Positions 14,926 through 20,369 of a DNA stretch of 22,846 nucleotides are shown piece by piece (position 1 is the first letter of the stretch; the number at the start of each line of letters is the position of its first letter). The stretch is taken from positions 1 through 22,846 of the IMG/VR virus record IMGVR_UViG_3300027659_001993; one strand, written 5' to 3'. The position numbers and the translations under genes are program-made. This stretch comes from a virus. The notes below the pieces were generated by a model. The model had not been told where the DNA came from. It worked only from the letters and a program-made list of their open reading frames with translations, and made no database searches.

Positions 14926-15303
14926 ATGGACACAAGTTCGACGCTAACCGTAAGCAAATCATTTACAGTTGGTGAATTATGGGAAGCGGTATGGGGTTGT
15001 GATGGTGCTGGTATGTATTACTGGTGCAGGAAACTACGCAAACCAAACTACCAAGGCATAGACCTATGGAAAAGAGTTGACGGCAAGATTACGCCAAACC
15101 CTCAGCCCGTAAGAGTTTATGACAGCATAGAAGAGAAGTCTTATGTGGTTGAGATTGACGACTTAAGACGTGGTTATGAGTTGGCAATCAAGGCAGGACA
15201 AACCCACTGCGGTGGTTATCCACTGGATACAGAGGATTATGACGCTTGCTTTGGGGATTTCATTGTGCAATATGCAATCTTCGGCAAGTTAATTTACGGT
15301 TAA
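14926..15303 (+). CDS. Conserved-looking phage protein, 125 aa, unknown
   Basis: A 125-residue protein starting directly after the upstream TAA, 7 bases beyond AGGAGAAAA. The segment FTVGELWEAVWGCDGAGMYYWC (about residues 14-35) looks like a well-conserved core with many aromatic residues, followed by IDLWKR and the C-terminal AGQTHCGGYPLDTEDYDACFGDFIVQYAIFG. I recognise the look of an accessory protein found in phages of actinobacteria, but not a function. A CTTAAGAC copy at 15162 encodes DDLRRG. There is no membrane segment. Confidence 0.8.
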   Translation: MDTSSTLTVSKSFTVGELWEAVWGCDGAGMYYWCRKLRKPNYQGIDLWKRVDGKITPNPQPVRVYDSIEEKSYVVEIDDLRRGYELAIKAGQTHCGGYPLDTEDYDACFGDFIVQYAIFGKLIYG

Positions 15304-15323
15304 TTACTACTTAAGACAGGAGA
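15304..15323 (+). repeat. 20-base start-associated repeat, copy 2
   Basis: An exact copy of the 14899-14918 repeat in the short gap between two genes, directly before ATG 15330. This shows that the repeat is kept even where it is not coding. Confidence 0.8.
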
Positions 15324-15329
15324 AATATA

Positions 15330-15689
15330 ATGGGAGCAAGAACAAACTTTCACTTCAAGCAAGGGGATAATTACTTAACTCTTTATTCCCACTGGGGTGG
15401 AGATAGTAAAATGCAAGACTTAGCCTATGCAATTTCTATGGCTGAGCCAAGATGGGAAGACGTTGGATACGCTACTAGAATTATGGTTAGCGTATTAATA
15501 GGCGATAGTTGGACAAGTGAAACTGGCTATGGACTACACGCTGACGCAATCGGTGGTGAAGAAAGTTATGAACACACCATCATTGACCTAGATAATAAAG
15601 TTGTGATAGTTGATGGGGAACCTAAACCTTTCAAGGACTTTATCTCTTATCACTCAAATACATTTCACGTTGGTGAGATGGTTAACTAA
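15330..15689 (+). CDS. Phage protein, 119 aa, unknown
   Basis: A 119-residue soluble protein. The start, MGARTNFHFKQGDNYLTLYSHWGGDS, and the central segment suggest a compact alpha/beta domain rich in Trp, Tyr and His. The N-terminal His/Trp/Gly cluster could be a ligand site, but no catalytic motif is certain. Two acidic-plus-His stretches (GYGLHADAIGGEESYEHT) are notable. The start is fixed by the 20-base start-associated repeat 6 bases upstream. No family assigned. Confidence 0.8.
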   Translation: MGARTNFHFKQGDNYLTLYSHWGGDSKMQDLAYAISMAEPRWEDVGYATRIMVSVLIGDSWTSETGYGLHADAIGGEESYEHTIIDLDNKVVIVDGEPKPFKDFISYHSNTFHVGEMVN

Positions 15690-15692
15690 CGA

Positions 15693-15706
15693 CTTAAGAC
15701 AGGAGA
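15693..15706 (+). promoter_or_regulatory. CTTAAGACAGGAGA start-associated site
   Basis: The site lies in the 22-base gap before ATG 15712 and fixes that codon as the start over an in-frame upstream alternative that would run far back into the previous gene. Confidence 0.7.
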
Positions 15707-15711
15707 ATAAT

Positions 15712-15993
15712 ATGGATACAATGCAAGACATAAAAATAACTGGAGTAAGGCACGAAGAAACTGCGTGGAAAAGATATATTTATTTTAAATATAAAAATGT
15801 AGAATACAGTGTCTTATTATTTTGGGACGAGTTTAATGGTTATGAACTATACTGGAAAAATGAAGACAGTGCTCTTATAAATTCTCGCAAAACCCCTGAG
15901 TGGGCGGTTGAGTGGAACGAAGATGGGCACGATTTTATGACACTGGAGCACTACTTAGATGAATTAACCTACGACAAACAGGAGGCAAAGTAA
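15712..15993 (+). CDS. Small phage protein, 93 aa, unknown
   Basis: A 93-residue protein. The reading frame stays open upstream to 15610, but CTTAAGACAGGAGAA ends a few bases before ATG 15712, which is therefore the start. It is Tyr/Trp- and acid-rich (YIYFKYKNVEYSVLLFWDEF), with an apparent beta-rich body and an acidic helical C-terminus. No motif recognised. The last codons contain AGGAGG, the ribosome site for the gene starting immediately after its stop. Confidence 0.75.
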   Translation: MDTMQDIKITGVRHEETAWKRYIYFKYKNVEYSVLLFWDEFNGYELYWKNEDSALINSRKTPEWAVEWNEDGHDFMTLEHYLDELTYDKQEAK

Positions 15994-16215
15994 ATGGGAG
16001 CAAGTCCTAAATGGAAAGTGTATGACGCAAGTAATCAATATGTAGCAAGCGTAAGGGATACAGAGGGCGCAAGTCTTTTGATGAGCCTATACGGAACTGG
16101 TGCAACAATTCGACTAGACCATAGAAGAATTGTGTGGACTGAAGGGGCAGATGGAAACGCCTCCGAAAGTTATGACGAAACAGCAATCAAAATCCAAGAA
16201 CGATTGATGTCTTAA
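15994..16215 (+). CDS. Small phage protein, 73 aa, unknown
   Basis: A 73-residue protein starting one base after the upstream TAA. The pattern WKVYDASNQYVASVRDTEGASLLMSLYGTGATIRLDHRRIVWTEG suggests a small alpha/beta fold with a central helix (about residues 23-33) between strands, and a C-terminal helix. The stop TAA lies within the GTCTTAAGAC copy at 16209-16218. Function unknown. Confidence 0.8.
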   Translation: MGASPKWKVYDASNQYVASVRDTEGASLLMSLYGTGATIRLDHRRIVWTEGADGNASESYDETAIKIQERLMS

Positions 16216-16224
16216 GACGGGAGA
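16209..16224 (+). promoter_or_regulatory. GTCTTAAGACGGGAGA start-associated site
   Basis: A full palindrome fused to GGGAGA, overlapping the stop of the previous gene and ending 5 bases before ATG 16230. Confidence 0.7.
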
Positions 16225-16229
16225 ATAAA

Positions 16230-16466
16230 ATGACAAGACAATATCACTTTGTTATTATGTTTGATGAAGAAACTAAACAATGGGACTTTGATATAGATAA
16301 TGAAGAGGTGGCTTTTAATAACGGCACCATCTATAATAAAGAAACAGAAGAGTGGGAGTTTGGCTACGAGGGTGATGGAAAGTTTGTCGGTATGGAAGAT
16401 AAACTTGCAACACAATTAAGCCAACAACTAGATAGATGGAACTTACTACTTAAGACAGGAGAGTAA
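16230..16466 (+). CDS. Acidic small protein, 78 aa
   Basis: A 78-residue acidic protein (many Asp and Glu, with repeated EETK/ETEEWEF patterns) behind a GGGAGAATAAA site. Two similar half-segments, DEETKQWDFDIDNEE and KETEEWEFGYEGD, suggest a short internal repeat, perhaps paired beta hairpins. The last residues, LLLKTGE, come from the 20-base start-associated repeat (16443-16462), as in the 70-residue gene. Function unknown; an acidic DNA-mimic role can be imagined but has no direct support. Confidence 0.75.
   Translation: MTRQYHFVIMFDEETKQWDFDIDNEEVAFNNGTIYNKETEEWEFGYEGDGKFVGMEDKLATQLSQQLDRWNLLLKTGE
16443..16462 (+). repeat. 20-base start-associated repeat, copy 3
   Basis: An exact copy of the 14899-14918 repeat, overlapping the last codons of the 78-residue gene and ending 4 bases before ATG 16467. 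Confidence 0.8.
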
Positions 16467-16586
16467 ATGTCATATGGCAGATGTTGGGTGTGTGGTTGTG
16501 TGATGAGTGGCGACAGCCAAACAACAGATGGTAAAGTAATGTGCGATAGATGTGGGTGGAATTCCCACAAGGACGGGAGTTATTAA
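16467..16586 (+). CDS. Zinc-ribbon mini-protein, 39 aa
   Basis: A 39-residue protein starting directly after the upstream TAA, with the start-associated repeat as ribosome site. CWVCGC at residues 6-11 and CDRCGW at 26-31 form a CxxC...CxxC zinc ribbon with almost nothing else. Such single-ribbon proteins are usual in phage accessory regions and often bind nucleic acid or a host protein. Partner unknown. Confidence 0.65.
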   Translation: MSYGRCWVCGCVMSGDSQTTDGKVMCDRCGWNSHKDGSY

Positions 16587-16587
16587 A

Positions 16588-16683
16588 ATGGATATGGAAC
16601 AAGAACTAGAGGGCTTGGATATATTTCAAAGCCTTACACTATTAGCCGAACGGTTAGTAGAACTGACGGGAGAAAACAAATGA
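16588..16683 (+). CDS. Helical mini-protein, 31 aa
   Basis: A 31-residue peptide, acidic at the N-terminus and amphipathic helical through LDIFQSLTLLAERLVEL. It starts after GGGAG and overlaps the next gene by four bases (ATGA). The tail LTGENK is again encoded by ribosome-site sequence (ACGGGAGAAAAC). The coupling supports it as real, but it could be merely a translated leader for the next gene. Confidence 0.45.
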   Translation: MDMEQELEGLDIFQSLTLLAERLVELTGENK

Positions 16684-16823
16684 CTAAGGAGATATGTCAA
16701 TTCTGTGGGTGGGAAGTGCCTAGCCCTGATTGGTATAACTATTACAATCAATCCCCAATGTGTGATGATTGCAATATGGATATGATGGTTAGTAGACAGC
16801 GAGAACTGGAGAACAGTAAGTGA
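16680..16823 (+). CDS. Zinc-ribbon mini-protein, 47 aa
   Basis: A 47-residue protein with CQFC at residues 6-9 and CDDC at 28-31, a two-pair zinc knuckle, followed by a charged helix. Its ATG overlaps the upstream stop (ATGA) behind GACGGGAGAAAAC. Its TGA overlaps the next GTG start. No further family evidence. Confidence 0.65.
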   Translation: MTKEICQFCGWEVPSPDWYNYYNQSPMCDDCNMDMMVSRQRELENSK

Positions 16824-17008
16824 GCGACTACAAAGACTATGAGGTTAGGGTTAGTTATAATGGTGGTATCTATATCTCTGCTCTTAATGAGGAGGAGGCA
16901 ATAGAGACAGCCAAAAATATTATGTTAGAGGAAACTAATCCTGATATGGCTAAGTATCTAACCTATGAGGTAGAACAAACCGTGCTAAAGCAGGTGCAAA
17001 ATGCCTGA
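16820..17008 (+). CDS. Small alpha/beta protein, 62 aa
   Basis: A 62-residue protein with a GTG start overlapping the upstream TGA (GTGA). The pattern DYEVRVSYNGGIYISALNEEEAIETAKNIMLEE gives strand-strand-helix, as in small dsRNA- or metal-binding-like folds, but I cannot name a family. It overlaps the next gene by 8 bases. Confidence 0.65.
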   Translation: MSDYKDYEVRVSYNGGIYISALNEEEAIETAKNIMLEETNPDMAKYLTYEVEQTVLKQVQNA

Positions 17009-17165
17009 GCCACGCTACTTAATGGGAGATAATTACGCCTTAAGTGGAATAGAGTTAGACATAGTTAAATGTAAAGAGTGCAAGTGTGAGTATGATTATA
17101 GCGAGTATCATTCCTACACCTGCTCAGACTGCGAAGACAAAATGATTGCGAGGTTAAAGAAGTGA
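17001..17165 (+). CDS. Zinc-ribbon mini-protein, 54 aa
   Basis: A 54-residue protein with CKECKC at residues 24-29 and CSDC at 41-44, a zinc ribbon with an extra Cys, and a basic C-terminal helix. It starts inside the end of the preceding gene and ends in a GTGA overlap with the next. CTTAAG at 17039 lies in codons 13-15. The ribosome site is weak, so translation probably depends on coupling. Confidence 0.6.
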   Translation: MPEPRYLMGDNYALSGIELDIVKCKECKCEYDYSEYHSYTCSDCEDKMIARLKK

Positions 17166-17389
17166 AACAATTTTCTGTGATTTACAATGTCAAAGGCACA
17201 AAGATTGTGGACATATATCTACCCGACGGTATCGAATTGCCTGAAGATTGGCAGAGCCTTACCGTTGAAGAGCAAGATGAATTCTTGTATGCTAACCAAT
17301 CTCATTCTGTCTTAAGAACAGAAGACCTAGACTATGGCAAAGTCTTTGAGATATGGGAGAACAAAGATGTTTTAAGGTTGGTTAAATGA
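17162..17389 (+). CDS. Small phage protein, 75 aa, unknown
   Basis: A 75-residue protein starting at GTG within the upstream stop. The sequence is acidic (LPDGIELPEDWQSLTVEEQDEF) with an N-terminal strand pair and a central helix. CTTAAG at 17311 encodes part of SVLRTED. It ends in an ATGA overlap with the whiB-like gene, so it is part of the same transcript and may be co-regulated with it. No family recognised. Confidence 0.65.
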   Translation: MKQFSVIYNVKGTKIVDIYLPDGIELPEDWQSLTVEEQDEFLYANQSHSVLRTEDLDYGKVFEIWENKDVLRLVK

Positions 17390-17628
17390 GCCTAGACATA
17401 GGCTTGTTGCCACCTGACTGGACTAAAGAAGCCTTGTGTGCTGAGGTTGACCCAGTAATTTTCTTTCCTGAAGCGGGTGAGAAAACTGCGGACGCAAAAA
17501 GAATATGCAGGGCTTGTGATGTTAAGACCCAATGCCTTGAATATTCCATAACCAACAACGAAAGGTTTGGTATATGGGGCGGATTAACAGAGTTCGACAG
17601 ACGAAGGCTCAGAAGAAAAGCAAGTTAA
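17386..17628 (+). CDS. whiB: WhiB-family iron-sulfur transcription regulator
   Basis: An 80-residue protein with the full WhiB signature: Cys18, then Cys41-x2-Cys44-x5-Cys50, which ligate a [4Fe-4S] cluster, the beta-turn GIWGG at residues 62-66, and a basic C-terminus (RRRLRRKAS) for DNA contact. WhiB proteins bind the principal sigma factor of actinobacteria and retune promoters. The family is almost confined to actinobacteria and their phages, and it is the main evidence for the host. The gene overlaps its upstream neighbour by ATGA. Phage WhiB proteins can repress host WhiB genes or block septation (known from mycobacteriophage TM4); a similar role here is inference. Confidence 0.9.
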   Translation: MSLDIGLLPPDWTKEALCAEVDPVIFFPEAGEKTADAKRICRACDVKTQCLEYSITNNERFGIWGGLTEFDRRRLRRKAS

Positions 17629-18032
17629 TAAGAAAACGGGTGGTGGCTACGGCCTTGTTAGTCATCACCCTAATCTTTTTCCCTATACAGAAACTAACAG
17701 CACCGCATAAATCCCCCACTCCTGAGCCTACAAAGGCTACAATGGAGCAGAAGAAAGCCAACAAAGCCTTGGCTAAAAAGATTGCTTGGGCTGGCTACGG
17801 GTGGAAAGATAAAGAGTGGGCTTGTCTTGACAAGATATTTTATAAGGAGGCAAAGTATGACCATCTTGCAAAGAACCAAGCAGGTTCAAGTGCATATGGA
17901 ATTGGTCAACGTCTTAAGGAGAAAAGCAAAGACCCTATGACACAGTTGCTACATACTTATAAATATATTCAGCATAGGTATAAAACTCCCTGCTTTGCTT
18001 GGCGGTTTCATACTAAGAATAACTATTACTGA
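17574..18032 (+). CDS. Membrane-anchored lytic transglycosylase-like protein
   Basis: A 152-residue protein with a highly basic start (residues 1-22), one hydrophobic segment at about 23-38 (VVATALLVITLIFFPI) and a Pro/Thr-rich linker. A lysozyme-like domain follows at about 72-150: CLDKIFYKEAKY with probable catalytic Glu92, then SSAYGIGQ and the actinobacterial pattern ending in YIQHRYKTPCFAWRFH. It would cut cell-wall glycan after export, either as endolysin or for wall remodelling. The ATG at 17574 lies within whiB (55-base overlap) behind GAAAGG. GTG codons near 17640 are later alternatives that would shorten the basic start. Endolysins are usually larger, so the size is slightly odd. 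Confidence 0.75.
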   Translation: MGRINRVRQTKAQKKSKLIRKRVVATALLVITLIFFPIQKLTAPHKSPTPEPTKATMEQKKANKALAKKIAWAGYGWKDKEWACLDKIFYKEAKYDHLAKNQAGSSAYGIGQRLKEKSKDPMTQLLHTYKYIQHRYKTPCFAWRFHTKNNYY

Positions 18033-18208
18033 TGTTCGACTTAAGAGGAGAACCAGCATTTGTATGTATCTGTGGGTCAAAGATGTGGAACCTAAAGGTA
18101 ATGTGGGACACCGAGACTAGGCAGGTGGGAATGTATTTGTTAGACCAAGTATGTGATGAATGCGGAGCAATCGCCACTGCTCCAACCGAGATAGATGGGT
18201 GTGAATAA
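18032..18208 (+). CDS. Zinc-ribbon mini-protein, 58 aa
   Basis: A 58-residue protein with CIC at residues 12-14 and CDEC at 41-44, a zinc-ribbon arrangement around a beta-rich middle. The start overlaps the upstream stop by one base (TGATG), and the stop overlaps the next ATG (TAATG). Codons 3-7 read GACTTAAGAGGAGAA, a variant of the start-associated element lacking two bases, which gives the N-terminal DLRGE. Confidence 0.65.
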   Translation: MFDLRGEPAFVCICGSKMWNLKVMWDTETRQVGMYLLDQVCDECGAIATAPTEIDGCE

Positions 18209-18345
18209 TGTATAAAGAAGTTAAAGTATCTAAGTTATATTTATCTTTTGGTTTTTCTTTTAAAAGATTTGCCATTGGATTTAGTATAGATAAATACCAT
18301 ATGGAACTGGACTTAATGTTTATTTGGGTTGCGATAGAATACTAG
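18208..18345 (+). CDS. Small aromatic-rich protein, 45 aa
   Basis: A 45-residue peptide rich in Phe, Tyr, Ile and Leu (LYLSFGFSFKRFAIGFSID) in an alternating pattern that suggests amphipathic beta strands rather than a membrane helix. It is coupled to the preceding gene by TAATG, and its stop overlaps the AGGAGG ribosome site of the FmdB-like gene. No function known. Confidence 0.55.
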   Translation: MYKEVKVSKLYLSFGFSFKRFAIGFSIDKYHMELDLMFIWVAIEY

Positions 18346-18353
18346 GAGGCATA

Positions 18354-18530
18354 ATGCCAACATATGAATACAGATGTAATAAATGTCAAGCAGTTTATGT
18401 CTTAAGTAGAAGTGTAGATGAACGAAGCCACGAAGTTAAATGTGTATGTGGTGATGTAGCAGAAAGAGTTTTTAACTCTGTCTCTGTTCAATTCAAGGGC
18501 ACAGGTTTTTACAAAACGGACAACAAATGA
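18354..18530 (+). CDS. FmdB-type zinc-ribbon protein, 58 aa
   Basis: A 58-residue protein with the start MPTYEYRCNKC and a second pair, CVCG, near residue 30, then VFNSVSVQFKGTGFYKTD, which is the FmdB/CxxC-CxxC-SSSS regulatory-domain pattern including the characteristic FKGTGFYKTD end. The reading frame is open from 18324, but the perfect AGGAGG at 18344-18349 places the start at 18354. The family is common in bacteria, and the biochemical role is poorly known. It is the last clear gene of the rightward operon. Confidence 0.8.
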   Translation: MPTYEYRCNKCQAVYVLSRSVDERSHEVKCVCGDVAERVFNSVSVQFKGTGFYKTDNK

Positions 18531-18607
18531 AAGACTTAATTAGTTTCATCTTTAGTTTTGGGAAGTTGTCCCTCACTGTCACTATGATTTTCATTATGCT
18601 TTTCTAA
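18527..18607 (+). CDS. Possible hydrophobic peptide, 26 aa, antisense to sigma-like gene
   Basis: A 26-codon frame whose ATG overlaps the FmdB-like stop (ATGA). The product (MKDLISFIFSFGKLSLTVTM, then IFIMLF) is almost wholly hydrophobic after Lys2-Asp3 and could span a membrane once. It lies antisense to the last 24 codons of the minus-strand sigma-like gene, which by itself could create a frame by chance. The coupling and membrane character are the only support. Confidence 0.4.
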   Translation: MKDLISFIFSFGKLSLTVTMIFIMLF

Positions 18608-19222
18608 ATCAACATCATTGTAAGGTTTAAACCCACCAAGTCTGCGGATTAATCTGTTAAGTGCACGACGTTGCCTCATACGAGCAGTATCTTCTGAACC
18701 TAATTCAAGAGTATCAGCAATCAACTTATATTCTAATGACTCTGCGTGTCTTAAGAATAAAATCTTTCTATCTTCTTTAGATAGTTTCCAATAAGCATAA
18801 TCAATCTCTATCATCATAGCCATAAGATTGCCACCCTCAGCAGGAGCAGAGGTTCCCCTGACGCCACCTAAATCTAATTTATGTCCAACATTTATCTCAC
18901 CCCTTAAGACAGAAGGCAACAGAGCCTCGACCAAACCCGCCTCATAGTAGTATAAATCACTGGTTTCGTAGCCACTTGTGTTGGCCTTCCACTCCTGACA
19001 ATAGTCTAAGGCGTGGTTGCGGAGAGAGCGATAGATTAAATTCTTTGCATCTTTTTCGCCAATCTTTTCCCATTCTTCCACTTTGTTCGGGTGTTCATAG
19101 AACCATTGGTACAAAGATTGTTTAATATCTTTTAGTTCAACCATTTGAAATTTCTTGTGATACTCAGAAGCAACAGCGTCTATCACATAATTCCATTCTT
19201 TAATTTTATTCCAATCCATCAC
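18536..19222 (-). CDS. Sigma-70-like (ECF-size) factor
   Basis: A 228-residue protein. Residues about 15-75 (EYHKKFQMVELKDIKQSLYQWFYEH then LIYRSLRNHALDYCQEWKA) resemble sigma region 2. Residues about 140-195 (YWKLSKEDRKILFLRHAESLEYKLIA, then a second helix with RMRQRRALNRLIRRLGG) resemble the region 4 helix-turn-helix that reads the -35 box. The tail is acidic. GTG at 19222 and ATG at 19219 are both possible starts; each overlaps the stop of the preceding gene. Known phage sigma-like factors redirect host polymerase to late genes; that role is inferred here. It is the last gene of the leftward replication operon, converging with the rightward one. Confidence 0.7.
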   Translation of the reverse strand: MMDWNKIKEWNYVIDAVASEYHKKFQMVELKDIKQSLYQWFYEHPNKVEEWEKIGEKDAKNLIYRSLRNHALDYCQEWKANTSGYETSDLYYYEAGLVEALLPSVLRGEINVGHKLDLGGVRGTSAPAEGGNLMAMMIEIDYAYWKLSKEDRKILFLRHAESLEYKLIADTLELGSEDTARMRQRRALNRLIRRLGGFKPYNDVDLEKHNENHSDSEGQLPKTKDETN

Positions 19223-19608
19223 GATAATTTTATGCCTAACTCTAATGGTAAAAAGGTAACTAACTTTGTTGTCTTTGATTTATCTTGAAACTCAGTAGTA
19301 GTCGGTAGCCACTTCTCAACCCATTCTAAATTTTGAACTACTGTCTTAAGCGGAAAAGACCAGACGCCAAGAGGCGTTGAGTTTATATACCAAGGTGTAT
19401 AACCAAGAACGTCTGCGGTCAAGACTAGAAAATCAAACTTCTTTCTTTCCAACAACAGAGTATCGTAGTGAGTATTCCTAGACTTAAGTTCAATAAACAT
19501 TTTATAGTGACCGCTTGTGCAATCAAAACCGTCATATTCTTTACTAGATTTTTCTAAGTCAGAGTAATGACCAGCCTTTAGCCAATCAAATAATTCCTGT
19601 TCTTTCAT
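19219..19608 (-). CDS. PD-(D/E)XK nuclease-like protein, 129 aa
   Basis: A 129-residue protein with a nuclease-like core: DGFDC (Asp26/Asp29), then strand FIELKSRN with Glu40-x-Lys42, then a helix-strand continuation (LLLERKKFDFLVLTAD). This is the arrangement of the PD-(D/E)XK superfamily in a minimal protein. The ATG start overlaps the upstream stop (ATGA). The substrate could be branched or damaged DNA, or host DNA. A CTTAAG copy (19345) encodes FPLKT. Confidence 0.65.
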   Translation of the reverse strand: MKEQELFDWLKAGHYSDLEKSSKEYDGFDCTSGHYKMFIELKSRNTHYDTLLLERKKFDFLVLTADVLGYTPWYINSTPLGVWSFPLKTVVQNLEWVEKWLPTTTEFQDKSKTTKLVTFLPLELGIKLS

Positions 19609-19991
19609 TCTTTGTTATCCCATTGTTGTCTTAAGACTAAGAGAGAAATGATGGAGTAGTTAGCCATATCTTTGAACGAGTCTTCAAGGGATTCGTGTTG
19701 TGGGTTTCTACTGTTGTCAACAAGGTTATTAATCCTTGCAAGTTTATCGTGCATACGTACTCGCAATCCATTGATAGGTCCACCAGGTGATTCGCTGATG
19801 TTCTTCGGACCGTAATCAAGGTGTTTGCTGAGGAGTAATTCTTTGAGTTCATTAAAGGTGTCCTCTACATCTTTCTTGAATTGTTTGTTAAGAGCAGGGG
19901 AATCTTCAAGGTTAATAGCAAGGTGCTTTGGTAAATCTCTTTCGAGTAAACTTGGAATCCTTGTTTTTCCAAGTGGGTTATAATCTGCCAT
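19605..19991 (-). CDS. DUF1599/Nmad1-like protein
   Basis: A 128-residue helical protein. The pattern FNELKELLLSKHLDYGPKN (about 48-66), then GGPINGLRVRMHDKLARINNLV and ESLEDSFKDMANYSIISLL matches the DUF1599 family (also described as a nucleotide-modification-associated domain), common in phages and MazG-like in its helix-with-acidic-residue layout. It is probably linked to nucleotide metabolism or modified bases. The start has GAGAGTGAAGA upstream, and the stop overlaps the nuclease-like gene. It ends with a full GTCTTAAGAC palindrome (19628-19637) inside its last codons. Confidence 0.75.
   Translation of the reverse strand: MADYNPLGKTRIPSLLERDLPKHLAINLEDSPALNKQFKKDVEDTFNELKELLLSKHLDYGPKNISESPGGPINGLRVRMHDKLARINNLVDNSRNPQHESLEDSFKDMANYSIISLLVLRQQWDNKE
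19628..19637. promoter_or_regulatory. GTCTTAAGAC palindrome inside a gene
   Basis: A full palindrome inside the 3' end of the DUF1599-like gene, encoding LVLR. It shows the element also exists in the leftward operon. Confidence 0.5.
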
Positions 19992-19997
19992 ATTTCT

Positions 19998-20369
19998 TCA
20001 CTCTCCACTTTCATTGGTAGGTTTTTCCTCTTCTAATAATGTCTTAAGACTATCATCAAAATCTTTTAATGCTGACTTAACCACCATATCTTCTATCAAT
20101 TCTTCGATAGGTTCATAACCATTTTCTGAAGCAAATAAAGTCACATAAGTAGATTGGGTAATTAACTTAATTTGGTCAGGGTTACCTGCATTGTTATAGA
20201 TAAACCTAAGCATTGAGCCAAGTAACAACCTATATCCATTAGGTAATACCAAGTATGGGTCAAACTCTTCATCATCTTCTAATAAGTGGTCAACTAATTC
20301 AAAGGAACTTTCAAAGACCTGCCCACATTCGTTGCAAGTATTATGGGGTGGCTGGTCTTCTAAGTTCAT
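19998..20369 (-). CDS. Zinc-finger-like protein, 123 aa
   Basis: A 123-residue protein. Residues 12-28 resemble one C2H2-type half (CNEC, then His28 twelve residues later), but a second His at the usual place is not clear, so the finger may be incomplete or use Asp/Glu. The rest is acidic and helical (EELIEDMVV, LLEEEKPTNESGE). The start overlaps the TOPRIM gene stop by ATGA. GTCTTAAGAC (20041-20050) lies in SLKTLLE. Function unknown. Confidence 0.7.
   Translation of the reverse strand: MNLEDQPPHNTCNECGQVFESSFELVDHLLEDDEEFDPYLVLPNGYRLLLGSMLRFIYNNAGNPDQIKLITQSTYVTLFASENGYEPIEELIEDMVVKSALKDFDDSLKTLLEEEKPTNESGE
20041..20050. promoter_or_regulatory. GTCTTAAGAC palindrome inside a gene
   Basis: A full palindrome in the 3' part of the zinc-finger-like gene, followed by TATC on the plus strand as in other leftward copies. 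Confidence 0.5.

Noticed and set aside
15610-15711. An upstream start for the 93-residue gene at 15712
   Set aside because: It would overlap the preceding gene by 80 bases, while CTTAAGACAGGAGAA lies just before 15712.
12896-16462. A CRISPR array formed by the CTTAAGAC repeats
   Set aside because: Repeats are short, lie at irregular distances of tens to hundreds of bases and are separated by genes rather than spacers; no cas genes are present.
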